A DNA stretch of 64,000 nt from Marivita sp. GX14005 (GCF_023370775.1 NZ_JAMCCQ010000004.1:310001-374000); one strand, 5' to 3'; numbered from the stretch's first letter, positions 26,103 to 36,345 are shown. The notes: a model not told the origin generated them from the sequence alone. Translations and numbers: made by a program.

Positions 26103-27637
26103 CCGTTCTGACACTGACGCCCGGCGCGGCAAGCCTTGCCGATCTGGAACGCGTCTGGCGCGAGGGGCTGGCCGTTCGGCTCGATCCGTCCTGTCACGAG
26201 GGCATCCGCGCGGCGCGGGACCGGATCGCTGCTGCCGCCGATGGGGTCGATGCGGTCTACGGTGTGAATACCGGCTTCGGCAAGCTGGCCTCGGTCAAGA
26301 TCGCCGCCGAAGACACCTCGACGCTACAGCGCAACCTCATCCTGTCACATTGCTGCGGCGTCGGTGCGCCGATCCCCGAAGCGCACGCCCGCCTGATGAT
26401 GGCGCTCAAGCTGCTGTCGCTGGGGCGCGGGGCGTCGGGCGTGCGGATGGAATTGATCGACCTGCTGGAGCAGATGCTTGCACGCGGGGTGACGCCGGTG
26501 ATCCCGGTGCAGGGATCGGTCGGGGCGTCCGGCGATCTGGCGCCGCTGGCGCATATGGCAGCGGCAATGATCGGGCAGGGCGAGGCGAGCTACGAAGGCA
26601 CCGTGCTGCCCGGCGGCGAGGCGTTGAGCCGCGCCGGGCTGGAGCCCATCGTGCTGAGCGCGAAGGAGGGGCTTGCGCTCATCAACGGCACGCAATTCTC
26701 CACCGCCTATGCGCTGATCGGGCTGTTCGGCGCGTGGCGGGCGATGTGCGGCGCGCTGGTCACCTCGGCCATGTCGACCGATGCGATCATGGGATCGACG
26801 GCGCCCTTGCAGCCCGAAATCCACCAGTTGCGCGGCCACGCCGGCCAGATCGAGGCGGCCGCGACCATGCGCGCGCTGCTGGCCGGTTCGGTCATCCGCG
26901 AAAGCCACCGCGAGGGCGACGCCCGCGTGCAGGATCCCTATTGCATCCGCTGCCAGCCGCAGGTGACGGGCGCCGCGATGGACATGCTGCGCATGGCCGC
27001 CCGGACGCTGGAGATCGAGGCCAATGCCGCCACCGACAACCCTCTGGTGCTGAGCGAGGCGGGCCTGATCGTGTCGGGCGGGAATTTTCATGCCGAGCCG
27101 GTGGGCTTCGCCGCCGACATGATCGCGCTCGCGCTGGCCGAGATCGGCGCGATCGCGCAGCGTCGCATCGCGCTGATCGTCGATCCGGTGCTGAGCCACG
27201 ATCTGCCGCCCTTCCTGACGCCCGATCCGGGGCTGAATTCGGGCTACATGATCGCCGAAGTCACCACCGCCGCCCTGATGAGCGAGAACAAGCATCTGGC
27301 CAACCCCTGCGTGACGGATTCGACGCCCACGTCGGCCAATCAGGAAGATCACGTCAGCATGGCCGCGCATGGCGCGGTGCGGCTGTCGCGCATGGTCGCC
27401 AATCTTGAACGTATCCTCGGCGTCGAGCTTTTGTGCGCGGCGCAAGGCATCGAGTTTCGCGCGCCGCTGACGACAAGCGCGCCTTTGCAGTCGGTGATCG
27501 CCGCGCTGCGCAGCGAGGTCGCACGGCTCGGAGAGGATCGCTACCTCGCGCCCGATCTCGAACGCGCGGCGGCGCTTGTCGGCTCGGGTGCCATCGTGGC
27601 GGCGGCCACGACATCCATGCCGGAGCTTCGCCCATGA
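26099..27637 (+). CDS. hutH: Histidine ammonia-lyase HutH
   Basis: 512 residues from ATG 26099. The self-formed MIO cofactor comes from A-S-G at residues 143-145 in [15 protein letters not shown]. Other marks are [39 protein letters not shown] and ATDNPLV. It removes ammonia from histidine to give urocanate, the first and committed step. Both ends overlap its neighbours by 4 bases, so the operon is translationally coupled. Confidence 0.96.
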   Translation: MTVLTLTPGAASLADLERVWREGLAVRLDPSCHEGIRAARDRIAAAADGVDAVYGVNTGFGKLASVKIAAEDTSTLQRNLILSHCCGVGAPIPEAHARLMMALKLLSLGRGASGVRMELIDLLEQMLARGVTPVIPVQGSVGASGDLAPLAHMAAAMIGQGEASYEGTVLPGGEALSRAGLEPIVLSAKEGLALINGTQFSTAYALIGLFGAWRAMCGALVTSAMSTDAIMGSTAPLQPEIHQLRGHAGQIEAAATMRALLAGSVIRESHREGDARVQDPYCIRCQPQVTGAAMDMLRMAARTLEIEANAATDNPLVLSEAGLIVSGGNFHAEPVGFAADMIALALAEIGAIAQRRIALIVDPVLSHDLPPFLTPDPGLNSGYMIAEVTTAALMSENKHLANPCVTDSTPTSANQEDHVSMAAHGAVRLSRMVANLERILGVELLCAAQGIEFRAPLTTSAPLQSVIAALRSEVARLGEDRYLAPDLERAAALVGSGAIVAAATTSMPELRP

Positions 27638-28434
27638 CCCCCGTAGAGATTTCAAGAGGCGACAGCCCCGTTGTCCTCGGCCTGCCGCATACCGGCACCC
27701 ATGTCCCGCGCGAGATCGAGGCGCGCCTGAACGCGCGGGGGCGGGGGCTCGATGATACCGACTGGCACATCCACCGGCTTTACGACGGCCTCCTGCCCGG
27801 CGCGACCACCGTGCGCGCGACCTTCCATCGCTATGTGATCGACGCCAATCGCGATCCCTCCGGGCAATCGCTCTATCCGGGGCAGAACACCACCGGGCTC
27901 GTGCCGCTCACCGATTTCGACGGGCAGGAGATCTGGGACAGCCCGCCGAGCGAGGACGAGGTGGAGGCGCGGCGCGAGGCGTTCCACGCGCCCTATCATG
28001 CCGCGCTTGAGGCGGAACTGGCGCGCGTGCGCGATCTGCACGGCATCGCGATCCTCTACGATTGCCACTCCATCCGCTCGCATATCCCGTTCCTCTTCGA
28101 CGGCACGCTGCCTGATTTCAACATCGGCACCAATCTCGGCACCACCTGCGCGCCGCGGATCGAGAGCGCCGTGCAGCGCCTGTGCGAGGCGGCGGAGGGG
28201 TATTCCACCGTCACCAATGGCCGTTTCAAGGGCGGCTGGACGACGCGCCATTACGGGCGCCCCAGCGACGGGCTGCACGCGATCCAGATGGAACTGGCGC
28301 AAAGCACCTACCTGACCGAAGAAGCCGCCCCCTGGACCTATGACGAGGACAAGGCCGCGCGGCTGCGCAGGCACCTCAAACCCATTCTGACCACCCTGGC
28401 TGACATGGCTCCCGACCTGAAAGGAACATCATGA
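27634..28434 (+). CDS. hutG: N-formylglutamate deformylase HutG
   Basis: 266 residues from ATG 27634. The N-formylglutamate amidohydrolase family is recognised from [61 protein letters not shown] and the final HLKPIL helix. It releases formate and glutamate from N-formylglutamate, so histidine carbon enters as glutamate and formate, not formamide. Gene ends overlap hutH and hutU by 4 bases. Confidence 0.94.
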   Translation: MTPVEISRGDSPVVLGLPHTGTHVPREIEARLNARGRGLDDTDWHIHRLYDGLLPGATTVRATFHRYVIDANRDPSGQSLYPGQNTTGLVPLTDFDGQEIWDSPPSEDEVEARREAFHAPYHAALEAELARVRDLHGIAILYDCHSIRSHIPFLFDGTLPDFNIGTNLGTTCAPRIESAVQRLCEAAEGYSTVTNGRFKGGWTTRHYGRPSDGLHAIQMELAQSTYLTEEAAPWTYDEDKAARLRRHLKPILTTLADMAPDLKGTS

Positions 28435-30098
28435 GCGATCCGCGCAAGAACACCCGCGACATCTATCCCGCCACCGGCACGGAGATGACCGCCAAGCACT
28501 GGACGACCGAGGCTCCGCTGCGGATGCTGATGAACAACCTGCATCCCGATGTGGCCGAAAACCCGCATGAGCTTGTCGTCTATGGCGGGATCGGGCGCGC
28601 GGCGCGCACATGGGACGATTTCGACAAGATCGTCGCGACGCTCCGCGATCTGGAGGAAGACCAGACGCTTCTCGTGCAATCGGGCAAGCCGGTGGGAGTG
28701 TTCCCGACGCATAAGGATGCGCCGCGCGTGCTGATCGCGAATTCCAACCTCGTGCCGCATTGGGCCACCTGGGATCATTTCAACGAACTCGATAAAAAGG
28801 GTCTGGCGATGTATGGCCAGATGACCGCCGGGTCGTGGATCTATATCGGATCGCAGGGCATCGTGCAGGGCACGTATGAAACCTTCGTCGAGGCGGGTCG
28901 CCAGCACTATGACGGCAACCTGAAGGGCAAATGGATTCTCACCGGCGGGCTTGGCGGCATGGGCGGCGCGCAACCGCTCGCGGCGGTGATGGCCGGGGCG
29001 TGCTGCTTGGCGGTCGAATGCAACCCCGACAGCATCGATTTCCGCCTGCGCACGCGCTATGTGGACGAAAAGACCGACAGCCTCGATGAGGCGCTTGAGA
29101 TGATCGAGCGCTGGACCGCCGCCGGGGAGGCGAAATCCGTCGCGCTTCGGGCCAATGCGGCCGATATCTATCCAGAGCTTATCAAGCGCGGCATTCGCCC
29201 CGATATCGTGACCGACCAGACCAGCGCGCATGACCCCGTCAACGGCTACCTGCCGCAGGGCTGGTCCATGGCCGAATGGCGCGAGAAGCGCGAGAGCGAT
29301 CCGAAGGCGGTCGAGAAGGCCGCGCGCGCGTCGATGAAGGTGCAGGTCAAGGCGATGGTCGATTTCCACAGCCAAGGTATCCCGACCGTCGATTACGGCA
29401 ACAACATCCGCCAGATGGCATTGGAAGAAGGGCTGGACAACGCGTTCGATTTTCCGGGCTTCGTGCCGGCCTATATCCGCCCGCTCTTCTGCCGGGGCAT
29501 CGGCCCGTTCCGCTGGGCGGCGCTGTCGGGCGACCCCGAGGATATCTACAAGACCGACGCCAAAGTGAAGGAAATCCTGTCCGAGGACAGCCACCTACAT
29601 AACTGGCTCGACATGGCGAAGGAACGGATCGCATTTCAGGGCCTGCCCGCGCGCATCTGCTGGGTCGGTCTGGGCGTGCGCCACAAGCTGGGGCTGGCGT
29701 TCAATGAAATGGTGCGCAATGGCGAGTTGAAGGCACCCATCGTGATCGGCCGCGACCATCTGGACTCCGGCTCCGTGGCTTCGCCCAACCGTGAGACCGA
29801 GGCGATGAAGGACGGCTCCGACGCCGTGTCCGATTGGCCGCTGCTCAATGCCTTGCTCAACACCGCCTCGGGCGCGACATGGGTGTCGCTGCACCACGGC
29901 GGCGGCGTCGGCATGGGCTTTTCGCAGCATTCCGGCATGGTGATCTGCTGCGACGGCACCGAAGACGCGGATCGCCGGATCGAGCGTGTGCTGTGGAACG
30001 ATCCGGCCACCGGCGTGATGCGCCACGCCGATGCTGGCTACGAGGACGCCAAGGAGTGCGCGCGGGAGAACGGATTGAACCTGCCGGGGATTCTGTAA
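28431..30098 (+). CDS. hutU: Urocanate hydratase HutU
   Basis: 555 residues, the usual length. The protein binds NAD tightly, seen at [20 protein letters not shown]. The catalytic Cys motif is [36 protein letters not shown] and [18 protein letters not shown] are conserved ends. It hydrates urocanate to imidazolonepropionate, step two. Last gene of the core operon, followed by a strong hairpin. Confidence 0.96.
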   Translation: MSDPRKNTRDIYPATGTEMTAKHWTTEAPLRMLMNNLHPDVAENPHELVVYGGIGRAARTWDDFDKIVATLRDLEEDQTLLVQSGKPVGVFPTHKDAPRVLIANSNLVPHWATWDHFNELDKKGLAMYGQMTAGSWIYIGSQGIVQGTYETFVEAGRQHYDGNLKGKWILTGGLGGMGGAQPLAAVMAGACCLAVECNPDSIDFRLRTRYVDEKTDSLDEALEMIERWTAAGEAKSVALRANAADIYPELIKRGIRPDIVTDQTSAHDPVNGYLPQGWSMAEWREKRESDPKAVEKAARASMKVQVKAMVDFHSQGIPTVDYGNNIRQMALEEGLDNAFDFPGFVPAYIRPLFCRGIGPFRWAALSGDPEDIYKTDAKVKEILSEDSHLHNWLDMAKERIAFQGLPARICWVGLGVRHKLGLAFNEMVRNGELKAPIVIGRDHLDSGSVASPNRETEAMKDGSDAVSDWPLLNALLNTASGATWVSLHHGGGVGMGFSQHSGMVICCDGTEDADRRIERVLWNDPATGVMRHADAGYEDAKECARENGLNLPGIL

Positions 30099-30106
30099 TG
30101 ATCCGC

Positions 30107-30127
30107 GGGGGGCGCGTTCCGCCCCCC
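30107..30127 (+). terminator. Terminator-like hairpin after hutU
   Basis: GGGGGGCG (30107-30114) pairs perfectly with CGCCCCCC (30120-30127) around the loop CGTTC, followed by GTTTGAATT. It stands between hutU and the RidA gene, so the latter may be transcribed at a lower level or by readthrough. Confidence 0.6.
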
Positions 30128-30151
30128 GTTTGAATTACAGGAGACCCCACC

Positions 30152-30493
30152 ATGATCGAACGCATCGATACCGGCGCACGGTCGTCGAAAATCGTGAAAT
30201 ACAATGGCATCGCCTATATCACCGGACAGGTCGGAGAGGGCGAGACCATTCAAGACCAGACCGCCGAATGTCTCCGCCGCGTCGATGCGCTTCTGACCAG
30301 GGCGGGATCTTCCCGCGAAAAGATGCTGCGCGCGACGATCTGGCTGGCCGATATGAGCGATTTCGACGGGTTGAACGAAGTCTGGAACGCCTGGGTGCCC
30401 GATGGTCACGCGCCTGCCCGTGCCTGCGGTGAGGCGAAGCTCGCGCGGCCCGAACTGAAAGTCGAGATCATCGTTGATGCGGCTTACGGCTAA
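30152..30493 (+). CDS. RidA/YjgF/YER057c/UK114 family protein
   Basis: 113 residues, one RidA domain. IVKYNGIAYITGQVG, RVDALLTRAGSSREKMLRAT, IWLADMSDFDGLNEVW and the substrate Arg region HAPARACGEAKLARPELKVE match the family. RidA members hydrolyse reactive enamine/imine intermediates or related deaminase products. Placed between hutU and hutC, it may clear a reactive product of histidine breakdown; this is inferred from context. GGAG precedes the ATG. Confidence 0.88.
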   Translation: MIERIDTGARSSKIVKYNGIAYITGQVGEGETIQDQTAECLRRVDALLTRAGSSREKMLRATIWLADMSDFDGLNEVWNAWVPDGHAPARACGEAKLARPELKVEIIVDAAYG

Positions 30494-30508
30494 CGACGGC
30501 TGAAAAGC

Positions 30509-31198
30509 CTAATACTGCATCGTCACGCGGTGGCCCCGGCGGTAGGTCAGTTGAACGAAGGTGATCGTCTGACCGTCTAGCCATGTCGTCCGCTCTGTCT
30601 GGAACAGCGCGTCGCCCTCGGCACATCCGAGGTAATCGGCAATCGCCGGCGCGGCCTGAACGGCTTGAAAGCTGATTTGCGCGTCGGTGAAGGGCACGGT
30701 CGAAACGAGCCATTCATTGGGGCCGATCCCTGAGAAATCATGCGCCTCGGCTTCGGGCAGGGCGGTCAGGTTGATCCAGCGGTCCTCGTGCTGGTAGGGC
30801 GCGCCATCGGCGTAATGCATGCAGATCAGGTGCAGCACCCGGTCCGCCCGTTTCAGCGCCATGCGCGCGCGCAGCCAGTCCGGGGCGGGTTCGGCCCCGC
30901 ATTGCACCAGCGCATAGCGGTAGGCCGCGCCTGCCTCCTCGATCTCCTGCCCGACGATGGGGATGTTCAGCCGCACCTGCCGAAGCGGGCTTTGCCGGAC
31001 GCGCGTGCCGGCCTTGCGGCGGCGTTCGATGATCCCGTCATCGGCCAGCTCGCGCATCGCCCGGTTGACGGTAGCGCGCGCGCAGCCGTAGCTGGCGGCA
31101 AGATCGACCTCGTTCGGCATGGCGCTGCCGGGGGGCAGATCGCCGCGCGTGATCTGGCGCAGGATATCGGCTTTCACCTCGCGATAGGTTATGGACAT
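30509..31198 (-). CDS. hutC: Histidine utilisation repressor HutC (GntR family)
   Basis: 229 residues. GntR winged helix at the start (EVKADILRQITRGDLPPGSA, NEVDLAASYGCARATVNRAM, GIIERRRKAGTRV), then a UTRA ligand domain (HLICMHYADGAPYQHEDRWI, EWLVSTVPFTDAQISFQAVQ, ALFQTERTTWLDGQTITFVQ). This order is that of HutC, which is released by urocanate. It converges on the RidA gene and closes the hut cluster. The GTATAGAC operator at 24822-24835 is its expected target. Confidence 0.92.
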   Translation of the reverse strand: MSITYREVKADILRQITRGDLPPGSAMPNEVDLAASYGCARATVNRAMRELADDGIIERRRKAGTRVRQSPLRQVRLNIPIVGQEIEEAGAAYRYALVQCGAEPAPDWLRARMALKRADRVLHLICMHYADGAPYQHEDRWINLTALPEAEAHDFSGIGPNEWLVSTVPFTDAQISFQAVQAAPAIADYLGCAEGDALFQTERTTWLDGQTITFVQLTYRRGHRVTMQY

Positions 31199-31288
31199 GC
31201 CCTGCCTTTCGACCGTGCGACCTCGGGATTTCCCGACCGTTTGGATGCGAAAGATATGGACATAATGCGCAAAAGGCCAGACATGACG

Positions 31289-32182
31289 TCAGGCGGCGAA
31301 GGCGCGGGCGGCATGGGCCTGAAACGCCGCAACCAGCGGCGCGATGTGCGGATGCGGGGCGCGCGCCAGCGCGATGCGGTGCGGCACGAGCGGGTCCGAC
31401 AGCTCCAGCCGGGCGAGCGGCTTGCCGTCGCAGGCGGTGTCCTGCGCGATATCGGTGGCGAGCAGCCCGACGCCCATTGCGTTGGCCACCATCGCGCGCA
31501 GCATCTCGACCGAGCCGGTTTCCTGCGCGATGCGCGGGCGGATGCCGTTCATCTGCGCCAGCGTCAGGAAATAATCGCGGCTGTGCGGCAGGTTCATCAG
31601 GATCAGCGGATCGGCCAGCAATTCGGCCATCGCCACCGTCCCGCGCCCGGCCAGCGGATGCGCGCGCGCGACAAGCCCGTAGGGGCGCACATCGGCCAGC
31701 GGCGTGATCTCCAGCGCGGAGGGCAGGCCGAAATCGTAAATTAGCGCGAGATCGATCCGCCCGGTTTCCAGCCAGTGCGTCAGGTGGCCCAGATCGCCCT
31801 CGTGCAGCGTGATCCGCGCGTGCGGTTCGGTTTCCTGAAAGCCGCTCACCAGTGCGGGCGCATAGCGCGGGCCGAGCGTTGAAAAAACGCCGAGGTTCAG
31901 AATGTCCGAGCTGCTGCCGCGCTGATCCAGAGCCGAAAGCGCCTGAATGCGCAGGCTGCGCAATTCGCCCAGCTTGCGCCGCCCGAATTCGGTCGGCGCG
32001 ATGCCTTGCCCGGCGCTGCGCGCGAAAAGCGGGCGGCCGAAATGATCCTCGACCTTGGCGATGGCGAGCGAGACCGAAGGTTGCGAGACATTGAGCGCCC
32101 GCGCGGCGGCGGCGGTGCTGCCCGCTTCGGCAGCGGCGATCACGTAGTCGATCTGGCGCAGGCTGATGGGTATAGGCTGCAT
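31289..32182 (-). CDS. LysR-family transcriptional regulator
   Basis: 297 residues. Winged helix QIDYVIAAAEAGSTAAAARA and NVSQPSVSLAIAKVEDHFG, then a LysR effector domain (ILNLGVFSTLGPRYAPALVS). It diverges from the CoA-transferase and acyl-CoA dehydrogenase genes with an 80-base gap and probably controls them. Inducer not evident. Confidence 0.85.
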   Translation of the reverse strand: MQPIPISLRQIDYVIAAAEAGSTAAAARALNVSQPSVSLAIAKVEDHFGRPLFARSAGQGIAPTEFGRRKLGELRSLRIQALSALDQRGSSSDILNLGVFSTLGPRYAPALVSGFQETEPHARITLHEGDLGHLTHWLETGRIDLALIYDFGLPSALEITPLADVRPYGLVARAHPLAGRGTVAMAELLADPLILMNLPHSRDYFLTLAQMNGIRPRIAQETGSVEMLRAMVANAMGVGLLATDIAQDTACDGKPLARLELSDPLVPHRIALARAPHPHIAPLVAAFQAHAARAFAA

Positions 32183-32262
32183 TCATCGCTCTATCAGGAA
32201 TGTGTATTTTCGCTTATAGCATGACGCGGCCTATGCTCAACCGGATGACACCGGAGAACCTG

Positions 32263-33441
32263 ATGAGCACCCAGCCCCCCGACAGCCAATCGCAAAAGCC
32301 CCTGAGCGGGGTGCGCGTGCTCGATTTCACGCGCGTTCTGGCCGGCCCCTATTGCACCGCCATGATGGCCGACCTTGGCGCGGATGTGATCAAGATCGAG
32401 GCCGCGCATGGTGACGATTACCGACATATCGGCCCGTTCAAGGATGGCGAAAGCCTCCTCTTTCAGGCGATCAACCGGGGCAAGCGGTCCGTCGCGCTCG
32501 ATCTGAAATCGCCCGAGGCGATTGCGACCGTGAAGGCGCTTCTGGCCGATTGCGATGTGCTGATCGAGAATTTCCGCCCCGGCGTGATGGAGAAGCTGGG
32601 TCTGAGTTATGACGCGCTCAACGATGCGTTTCCGCATCTGGTCTATGTTTCGCTCAGCGGTTTCGGGCAGACCGGGCCGAACACGAAAAAACCCGCCTAT
32701 GACATCATCGTGCAGGCGATGAGCGGTCTGATGGACGCGACGGGCGAGCCCGATGGCGCGCCGACGATGGTGGGCGAGGCTCTGGGAGACGTGGCAGGCG
32801 GGCTGTTCGCCGCTTGGGGCACGATGGTCGCGCTTTTCGAGCGCAGCCGGACCGGGCAGGGGCGGCATGTCGATGTGGCGCTGTTCGATGCGCTGGTGTC
32901 GATGATGCCCATTCTGGCCTGCCGCACGCTGATGGACGGGCAGGCGCCCGTGCGCACCGGCAACCGCCATCCGCTATCGGCGCCCTTCGGCACCTATCCG
33001 GCGGCGGACGGGCATTTCGCGGTCGCGGTTCTGAACGACCGGCTCTTCGCCAGTTTCTGCAATGTGATCGGCCAGCCTGCGCTTTCAAGCGATCCCCGCT
33101 TCACCAGCGACGCCCTGCGCCGCGAGAACGAACCTGCGCTGGCCGAATATATCGACCTATGGGCCGGCACCCTGCCGGTGGAGCGGGTCGTCGAGGCGTT
33201 ATCCTCCGCGGGCATCCCCTCATCGCCCATTGAATCCGTCGCTGAAGCCTGGGCCTCGCCGCAGGCGCGCGAGCGGGGGTTGGCCTCCGAGGTTGCGCAT
33301 CCCGATCTGGGCCCGCTCAACATCCCCGAACAGCCGGTGCATTTCAGCGGCGCGCCGCGCGGCGGGCGCAAACCGGCTCCGGCGCTCAATGCCGATGCGG
33401 CCGACATTCTGGACAGTCTGACAAAGGATCGAAACGCATGA
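32263..33441 (+). CDS. Class III CoA-transferase (CaiB/BaiF family)
   Basis: 392 residues from ATG 32263 with GGAG 6 bases upstream; earlier ATGs in frame lack this. Typical motifs: LSGVRVLDFTRVLAGPYCT, LGADVIKIEAAHGDDYR, NRGKRSVALDLKSPEA, ENFRPGVMEKLGL, and the catalytic Asp in PAYDIIVQAMSGLMDATG. These enzymes move CoA between carboxylic acids without a free intermediate. The gene is translationally coupled (4-base overlap) to an acyl-CoA dehydrogenase, so together they activate and oxidise a small organic acid. The substrate cannot be read from sequence. Confidence 0.9.
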   Translation: MSTQPPDSQSQKPLSGVRVLDFTRVLAGPYCTAMMADLGADVIKIEAAHGDDYRHIGPFKDGESLLFQAINRGKRSVALDLKSPEAIATVKALLADCDVLIENFRPGVMEKLGLSYDALNDAFPHLVYVSLSGFGQTGPNTKKPAYDIIVQAMSGLMDATGEPDGAPTMVGEALGDVAGGLFAAWGTMVALFERSRTGQGRHVDVALFDALVSMMPILACRTLMDGQAPVRTGNRHPLSAPFGTYPAADGHFAVAVLNDRLFASFCNVIGQPALSSDPRFTSDALRRENEPALAEYIDLWAGTLPVERVVEALSSAGIPSSPIESVAEAWASPQARERGLASEVAHPDLGPLNIPEQPVHFSGAPRGGRKPAPALNADAADILDSLTKDRNA

Positions 33442-34577
33442 CCACCTACCCCATGAGCGAGGACGAACGCGCGCTTGTCGCGCAGATCGAACGCTTCTCG
33501 ACCGAAGTGCTGGCCCCCGACGCCGCCCGGATCGACGAGAAGGCGCTTTTTGCCACCGTGCATCTGGACGCGATGGCCGGGATGGGGCTCATGGGCCTCA
33601 ACCTGCCCGAAGAGCATGGCGGCATCGGCCTCTCCGGCCCCGCGCTCTATGCCGCGGTCGAGGCGGTTGCCGGGGCGTGCGGGTCCACCGCGTCCATGCT
33701 GACGGCGCATTTCCTGGCGACGGATTCGCTGCTGATCGGGGCGGATGCCGATCTTCATGCGCGTATACTGCCCGACGCTGCGGCAGGCACGGCTCTGGGC
33801 GCGTTCGCCCTGACCGAACCGCAGGCCGGATCGAACCCGGCGGATATGCGCACCACGGCCAAGCGGGAAGAGGGCGGATACCGGATCAAGGGCTCCAAAT
33901 GCTTCATCTCGAACGCCGGGGCCGCCGATTTTATCGTCGTCTATGCCAAGACCGATCCCGATGCCGGCGCGCGCGGCGTCAGCGCCTTTGTCGTGGAGCC
34001 GAAGAAGACCGAGGGCGTTTCGGTTGCGCCGCATGAAAAGACGATGGGCCTCAAGGGCGGGCATGTCTTCGGCATCAGTTTCGATTGCTGGGTGCCCGAG
34101 GAAAACCGTCTTGGCGAGGAAGGAACGGGCTTTCGCACCGCCATGAAGGTTCTCGACAATGGCCGGATCGAGGTTGCCGCGCAGGCGACCGGGATTGCGG
34201 ATGCGGCGCTGCAGGCCGCGATTTCCTACGCCAAGGAACGCATGGTCGGCGGTCATCCCATTGCCGATTTCCAGGGACTGCAATGGATGCTCGCCGATTG
34301 CGCGACCGAACTGGCGGCCGCCCGCGCGCTGGCGATGCAGGCGGCCACCTTGCGCGGCACCGGCGTGCGCTATTCCAGCGAATCCGCCTTTGCCAAGCTT
34401 TATGCCAGCGAAGCGGCGTGGCGGATCGCGGACCGGGCGCTGCAGATCCATGGCGGCTATGGCTACACCCGTGATTTCCCGCTCGAGCGTTACTTGCGCG
34501 ATCTGCGGATTTTCCGCATCTATGAAGGGTCGTCCGAGATTCAGCGCACAATCATCGCGAGAGGTTTGCTGGCATAA
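33438..34577 (+). CDS. Acyl-CoA dehydrogenase (short/medium-chain type)
   Basis: 379 residues, the full family length. FAD/substrate loops ALGAFALTEPQAGSNPADMR and KGSKCFISNAGAADFIVVY, KTMGLKGGHVFG, ALQIHGGYGYTRDFPLERYL and the catalytic Glu in FRIYEGSSEIQRTIIARGL. It introduces a 2,3 double bond into acyl-CoA and passes electrons to ETF. The YEGSSEIQR form is that of the butyryl/short-chain group; it does not have glutaryl-CoA dehydrogenase features I would trust. Coupled to the CoA-transferase. Confidence 0.92.
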   Translation: MTTYPMSEDERALVAQIERFSTEVLAPDAARIDEKALFATVHLDAMAGMGLMGLNLPEEHGGIGLSGPALYAAVEAVAGACGSTASMLTAHFLATDSLLIGADADLHARILPDAAAGTALGAFALTEPQAGSNPADMRTTAKREEGGYRIKGSKCFISNAGAADFIVVYAKTDPDAGARGVSAFVVEPKKTEGVSVAPHEKTMGLKGGHVFGISFDCWVPEENRLGEEGTGFRTAMKVLDNGRIEVAAQATGIADAALQAAISYAKERMVGGHPIADFQGLQWMLADCATELAAARALAMQAATLRGTGVRYSSESAFAKLYASEAAWRIADRALQIHGGYGYTRDFPLERYLRDLRIFRIYEGSSEIQRTIIARGLLA

Positions 34578-34599
34578 TCGGCTTTTTGCGCTGCAATGA

Positions 34600-34627
34600 T
34601 TGACTTGCTTATGTATTTACATAATAG
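34600..34627 (+). promoter_or_regulatory. Promoter with built-in perfect palindrome for the TRAP operon
   Basis: TTGACT (34600-34605) and TAATAG (34622-34627) are spaced by 16 bases and resemble -35 and -10 boxes. The perfect inverted repeat TTATGTA-TT-TACATAA (34609-34624) fills the spacer and touches the -10 box. A bound repressor would occlude RNA polymerase. The half-site TATGTA and core GTATTTAC are close to GntR-family operators. About 75 bases downstream the TRAP binding-protein gene starts. Confidence 0.6.
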
Positions 34628-34701
34628 CAATAAGCACAATGTTACCTTGGCGCGGCCAAGCCCCGCCCAAGGTCGCGATCGCCCGACTGGAGGAGAGGCA
34701 C

Positions 34702-35787
34702 ATGCAAAGACGGACATTCCTGACAACCAGCGCCATCGGCACCGCCGCTGCGGCTCTGGCCACCCCTGCCATCGCGCAGGACAAGCGCCAGTGGAAGATG
34801 GTCACGGCATGGCCCAAGAACCTGCCCGGACCGGGCGTCGCCGCGCAGCAGCTTGCCGACCGCATCACCACGCTTTCGGGGGGCCGGATCGAGGTGAAGC
34901 TCTACCCCGCCGGAGAGCTTGTTCCCGGTCGCGGCGTGTTCGACGCGGTAAGCGAAGGCACGGCGGAACTGTATCACGCCGTTCCGGCCTATTGGGGCTC
35001 CAAATCCAAGGGCATCCTGCTTTTCGGCTCGCAACCCTTTGGTCTGCGCGCGGATGAACAGGTCGGCTGGATGGTGCATGGCGGCGGTCAGGCGCTTTAT
35101 GACGAGATGTATGGCCGCTTCGGCATCAAGCCGTTCCTGTGCGGCAATTCCGGCCCGCAATGGGGTGGCTGGTTCCGCGAGGAAATCAACTCCGCCGAAG
35201 ATCTGAAAGGCATGAAGTTCCGAACCACGGGCCTCGCCTCGGAAATGGCTGCCAAACTGGGCATGGCGGCCGAAGCGATGGGCGGGCCGGACATGTTCCA
35301 GGCGCTCCAGACCGGCGCGCTCGATGCGGGCGAATTCATCGGCCCGTGGACCGACAGCGCGCTTGGCTATTACCAGGTCGCGAAGAACTACTACTGGCCC
35401 GGCGTCGGCGAGCCGTCCTCCGCCGAGGAATGCGGCGTCAACATGAGTGTATTCAACGAGTTGCCGGACGATCTTAAAGAGGTGGTCAAGGTCGCTTGCG
35501 ATAGCCTCTATAACCAGGTCTGGACGGAATACACGACCAAGCACGCGCAAGCGCTGCAATCGATGGTTTCCGAGCATGGCGTTCAGGTCAAGATGTTCCC
35601 CGAGGATGTCATTATGGCCATGGGCAAGGCCGCAGAGGGCGTGATCGACGATCTGCGCAACGACGATGACGAACTGGTCAAGCGGATCACCGAAAGCTTC
35701 GTCGCCTATCGCGATCTGGTCGGCCAATACATGGTTTATGCCGATAACGGCCAGATGAACGCCCGCAATATGGTGATGGGCTACTGA
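34702..35787 (+). CDS. TRAP transporter substrate-binding protein, 2-oxoacid (TakP/DctP7) type
   Basis: 361 residues from ATG 34702 with GGAGGAG upstream. A signal peptide of Tat-like form (QRRTFLTTSAIGTAAAALAT, cleavage near AIAQD). The fold and motifs WPKNLPGPGVAAQQLADRI, GWFREEINSAEDLKGMKFR, ALQTGALDAGEFIGPWTDSA and NYYWPG are those of the TakP group, whose known member binds 2-oxo monocarboxylates. The Arg of KFRTTG is the usual carboxylate ligand. It binds the acid in the periplasm for the two membrane subunits that follow. The exact ligand is inferred only to class. Confidence 0.85.
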   Translation: MQRRTFLTTSAIGTAAAALATPAIAQDKRQWKMVTAWPKNLPGPGVAAQQLADRITTLSGGRIEVKLYPAGELVPGRGVFDAVSEGTAELYHAVPAYWGSKSKGILLFGSQPFGLRADEQVGWMVHGGGQALYDEMYGRFGIKPFLCGNSGPQWGGWFREEINSAEDLKGMKFRTTGLASEMAAKLGMAAEAMGGPDMFQALQTGALDAGEFIGPWTDSALGYYQVAKNYYWPGVGEPSSAEECGVNMSVFNELPDDLKEVVKVACDSLYNQVWTEYTTKHAQALQSMVSEHGVQVKMFPEDVIMAMGKAAEGVIDDLRNDDDELVKRITESFVAYRDLVGQYMVYADNGQMNARNMVMGY

Positions 35788-35847
35788 ACCCATTGAGAGG
35801 GGCGCGACGATGATCGCGCCCCTGTCCTTTTCCGGCGAGGGGGCAGG

Positions 35848-36345
35848 ATGGAGCAGCTGGCGAACGCGCTGGACAAGGTGAACACGGGCGTGGCCTGGGT
35901 GGTGCGCTGGCTGGCGCTGGCGATGATGCTGGTGCAGTTCGCCATCGTCATCGGACGCTACGCGTTCGGGGTCAACTCCATCGCGGTTCAGGAAAGCGTC
36001 CTTTACATGCACGCCGCGCTTTTCATGCTGGCGGCGGGTTATACGCTCCTGGTCGACAAGCACGTGCGGGTCGATGTGTTCTATGCCAAAGCCTCGCGCC
36101 GCACGCGGCGGCGGATCGACATTTTCGGCCATCTCTGCCTTCTCATGCCGTCGATGCTGGCGCTGATCTACTGGTCATGGCCCTCGGTGCGCAATTCCTG
36201 GGCGATCCTCGAAGGGCCGATCTCGGTCGGCGGGATCGAGGCGGTGTTCCTGCTCAAATCCCTGATCCCGGCCTTCTGCGTTCTGGTCATGCTGCAATCG
36301 CTGGCCCTGCTGATCCGCCTGCTGGCCGTGAAAGAGAGCCGATGA
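35848..36345 (+). CDS. TRAP transporter small permease (DctQ)
   Basis: 165 residues with four predicted membrane helices, including WVVRWLALAMMLVQFAIVIG and the conserved VQESVLYMHAALFMLAAGYT. LVDKHVRVDVFYAKASRR is the DctQ loop. It pairs with the large permease, whose ATG overlaps its stop by 4 bases. A 60-base gap follows the binding-protein gene. Confidence 0.88.
   Translation: MEQLANALDKVNTGVAWVVRWLALAMMLVQFAIVIGRYAFGVNSIAVQESVLYMHAALFMLAAGYTLLVDKHVRVDVFYAKASRRTRRRIDIFGHLCLLMPSMLALIYWSWPSVRNSWAILEGPISVGGIEAVFLLKSLIPAFCVLVMLQSLALLIRLLAVKESR

Noticed and set aside
36177-36345. Extended start of the TRAP large permease within the small permease gene
   Set aside because: The added residues are a shadow of the small permease; ATG 36342 makes the normal ATGA overlap.
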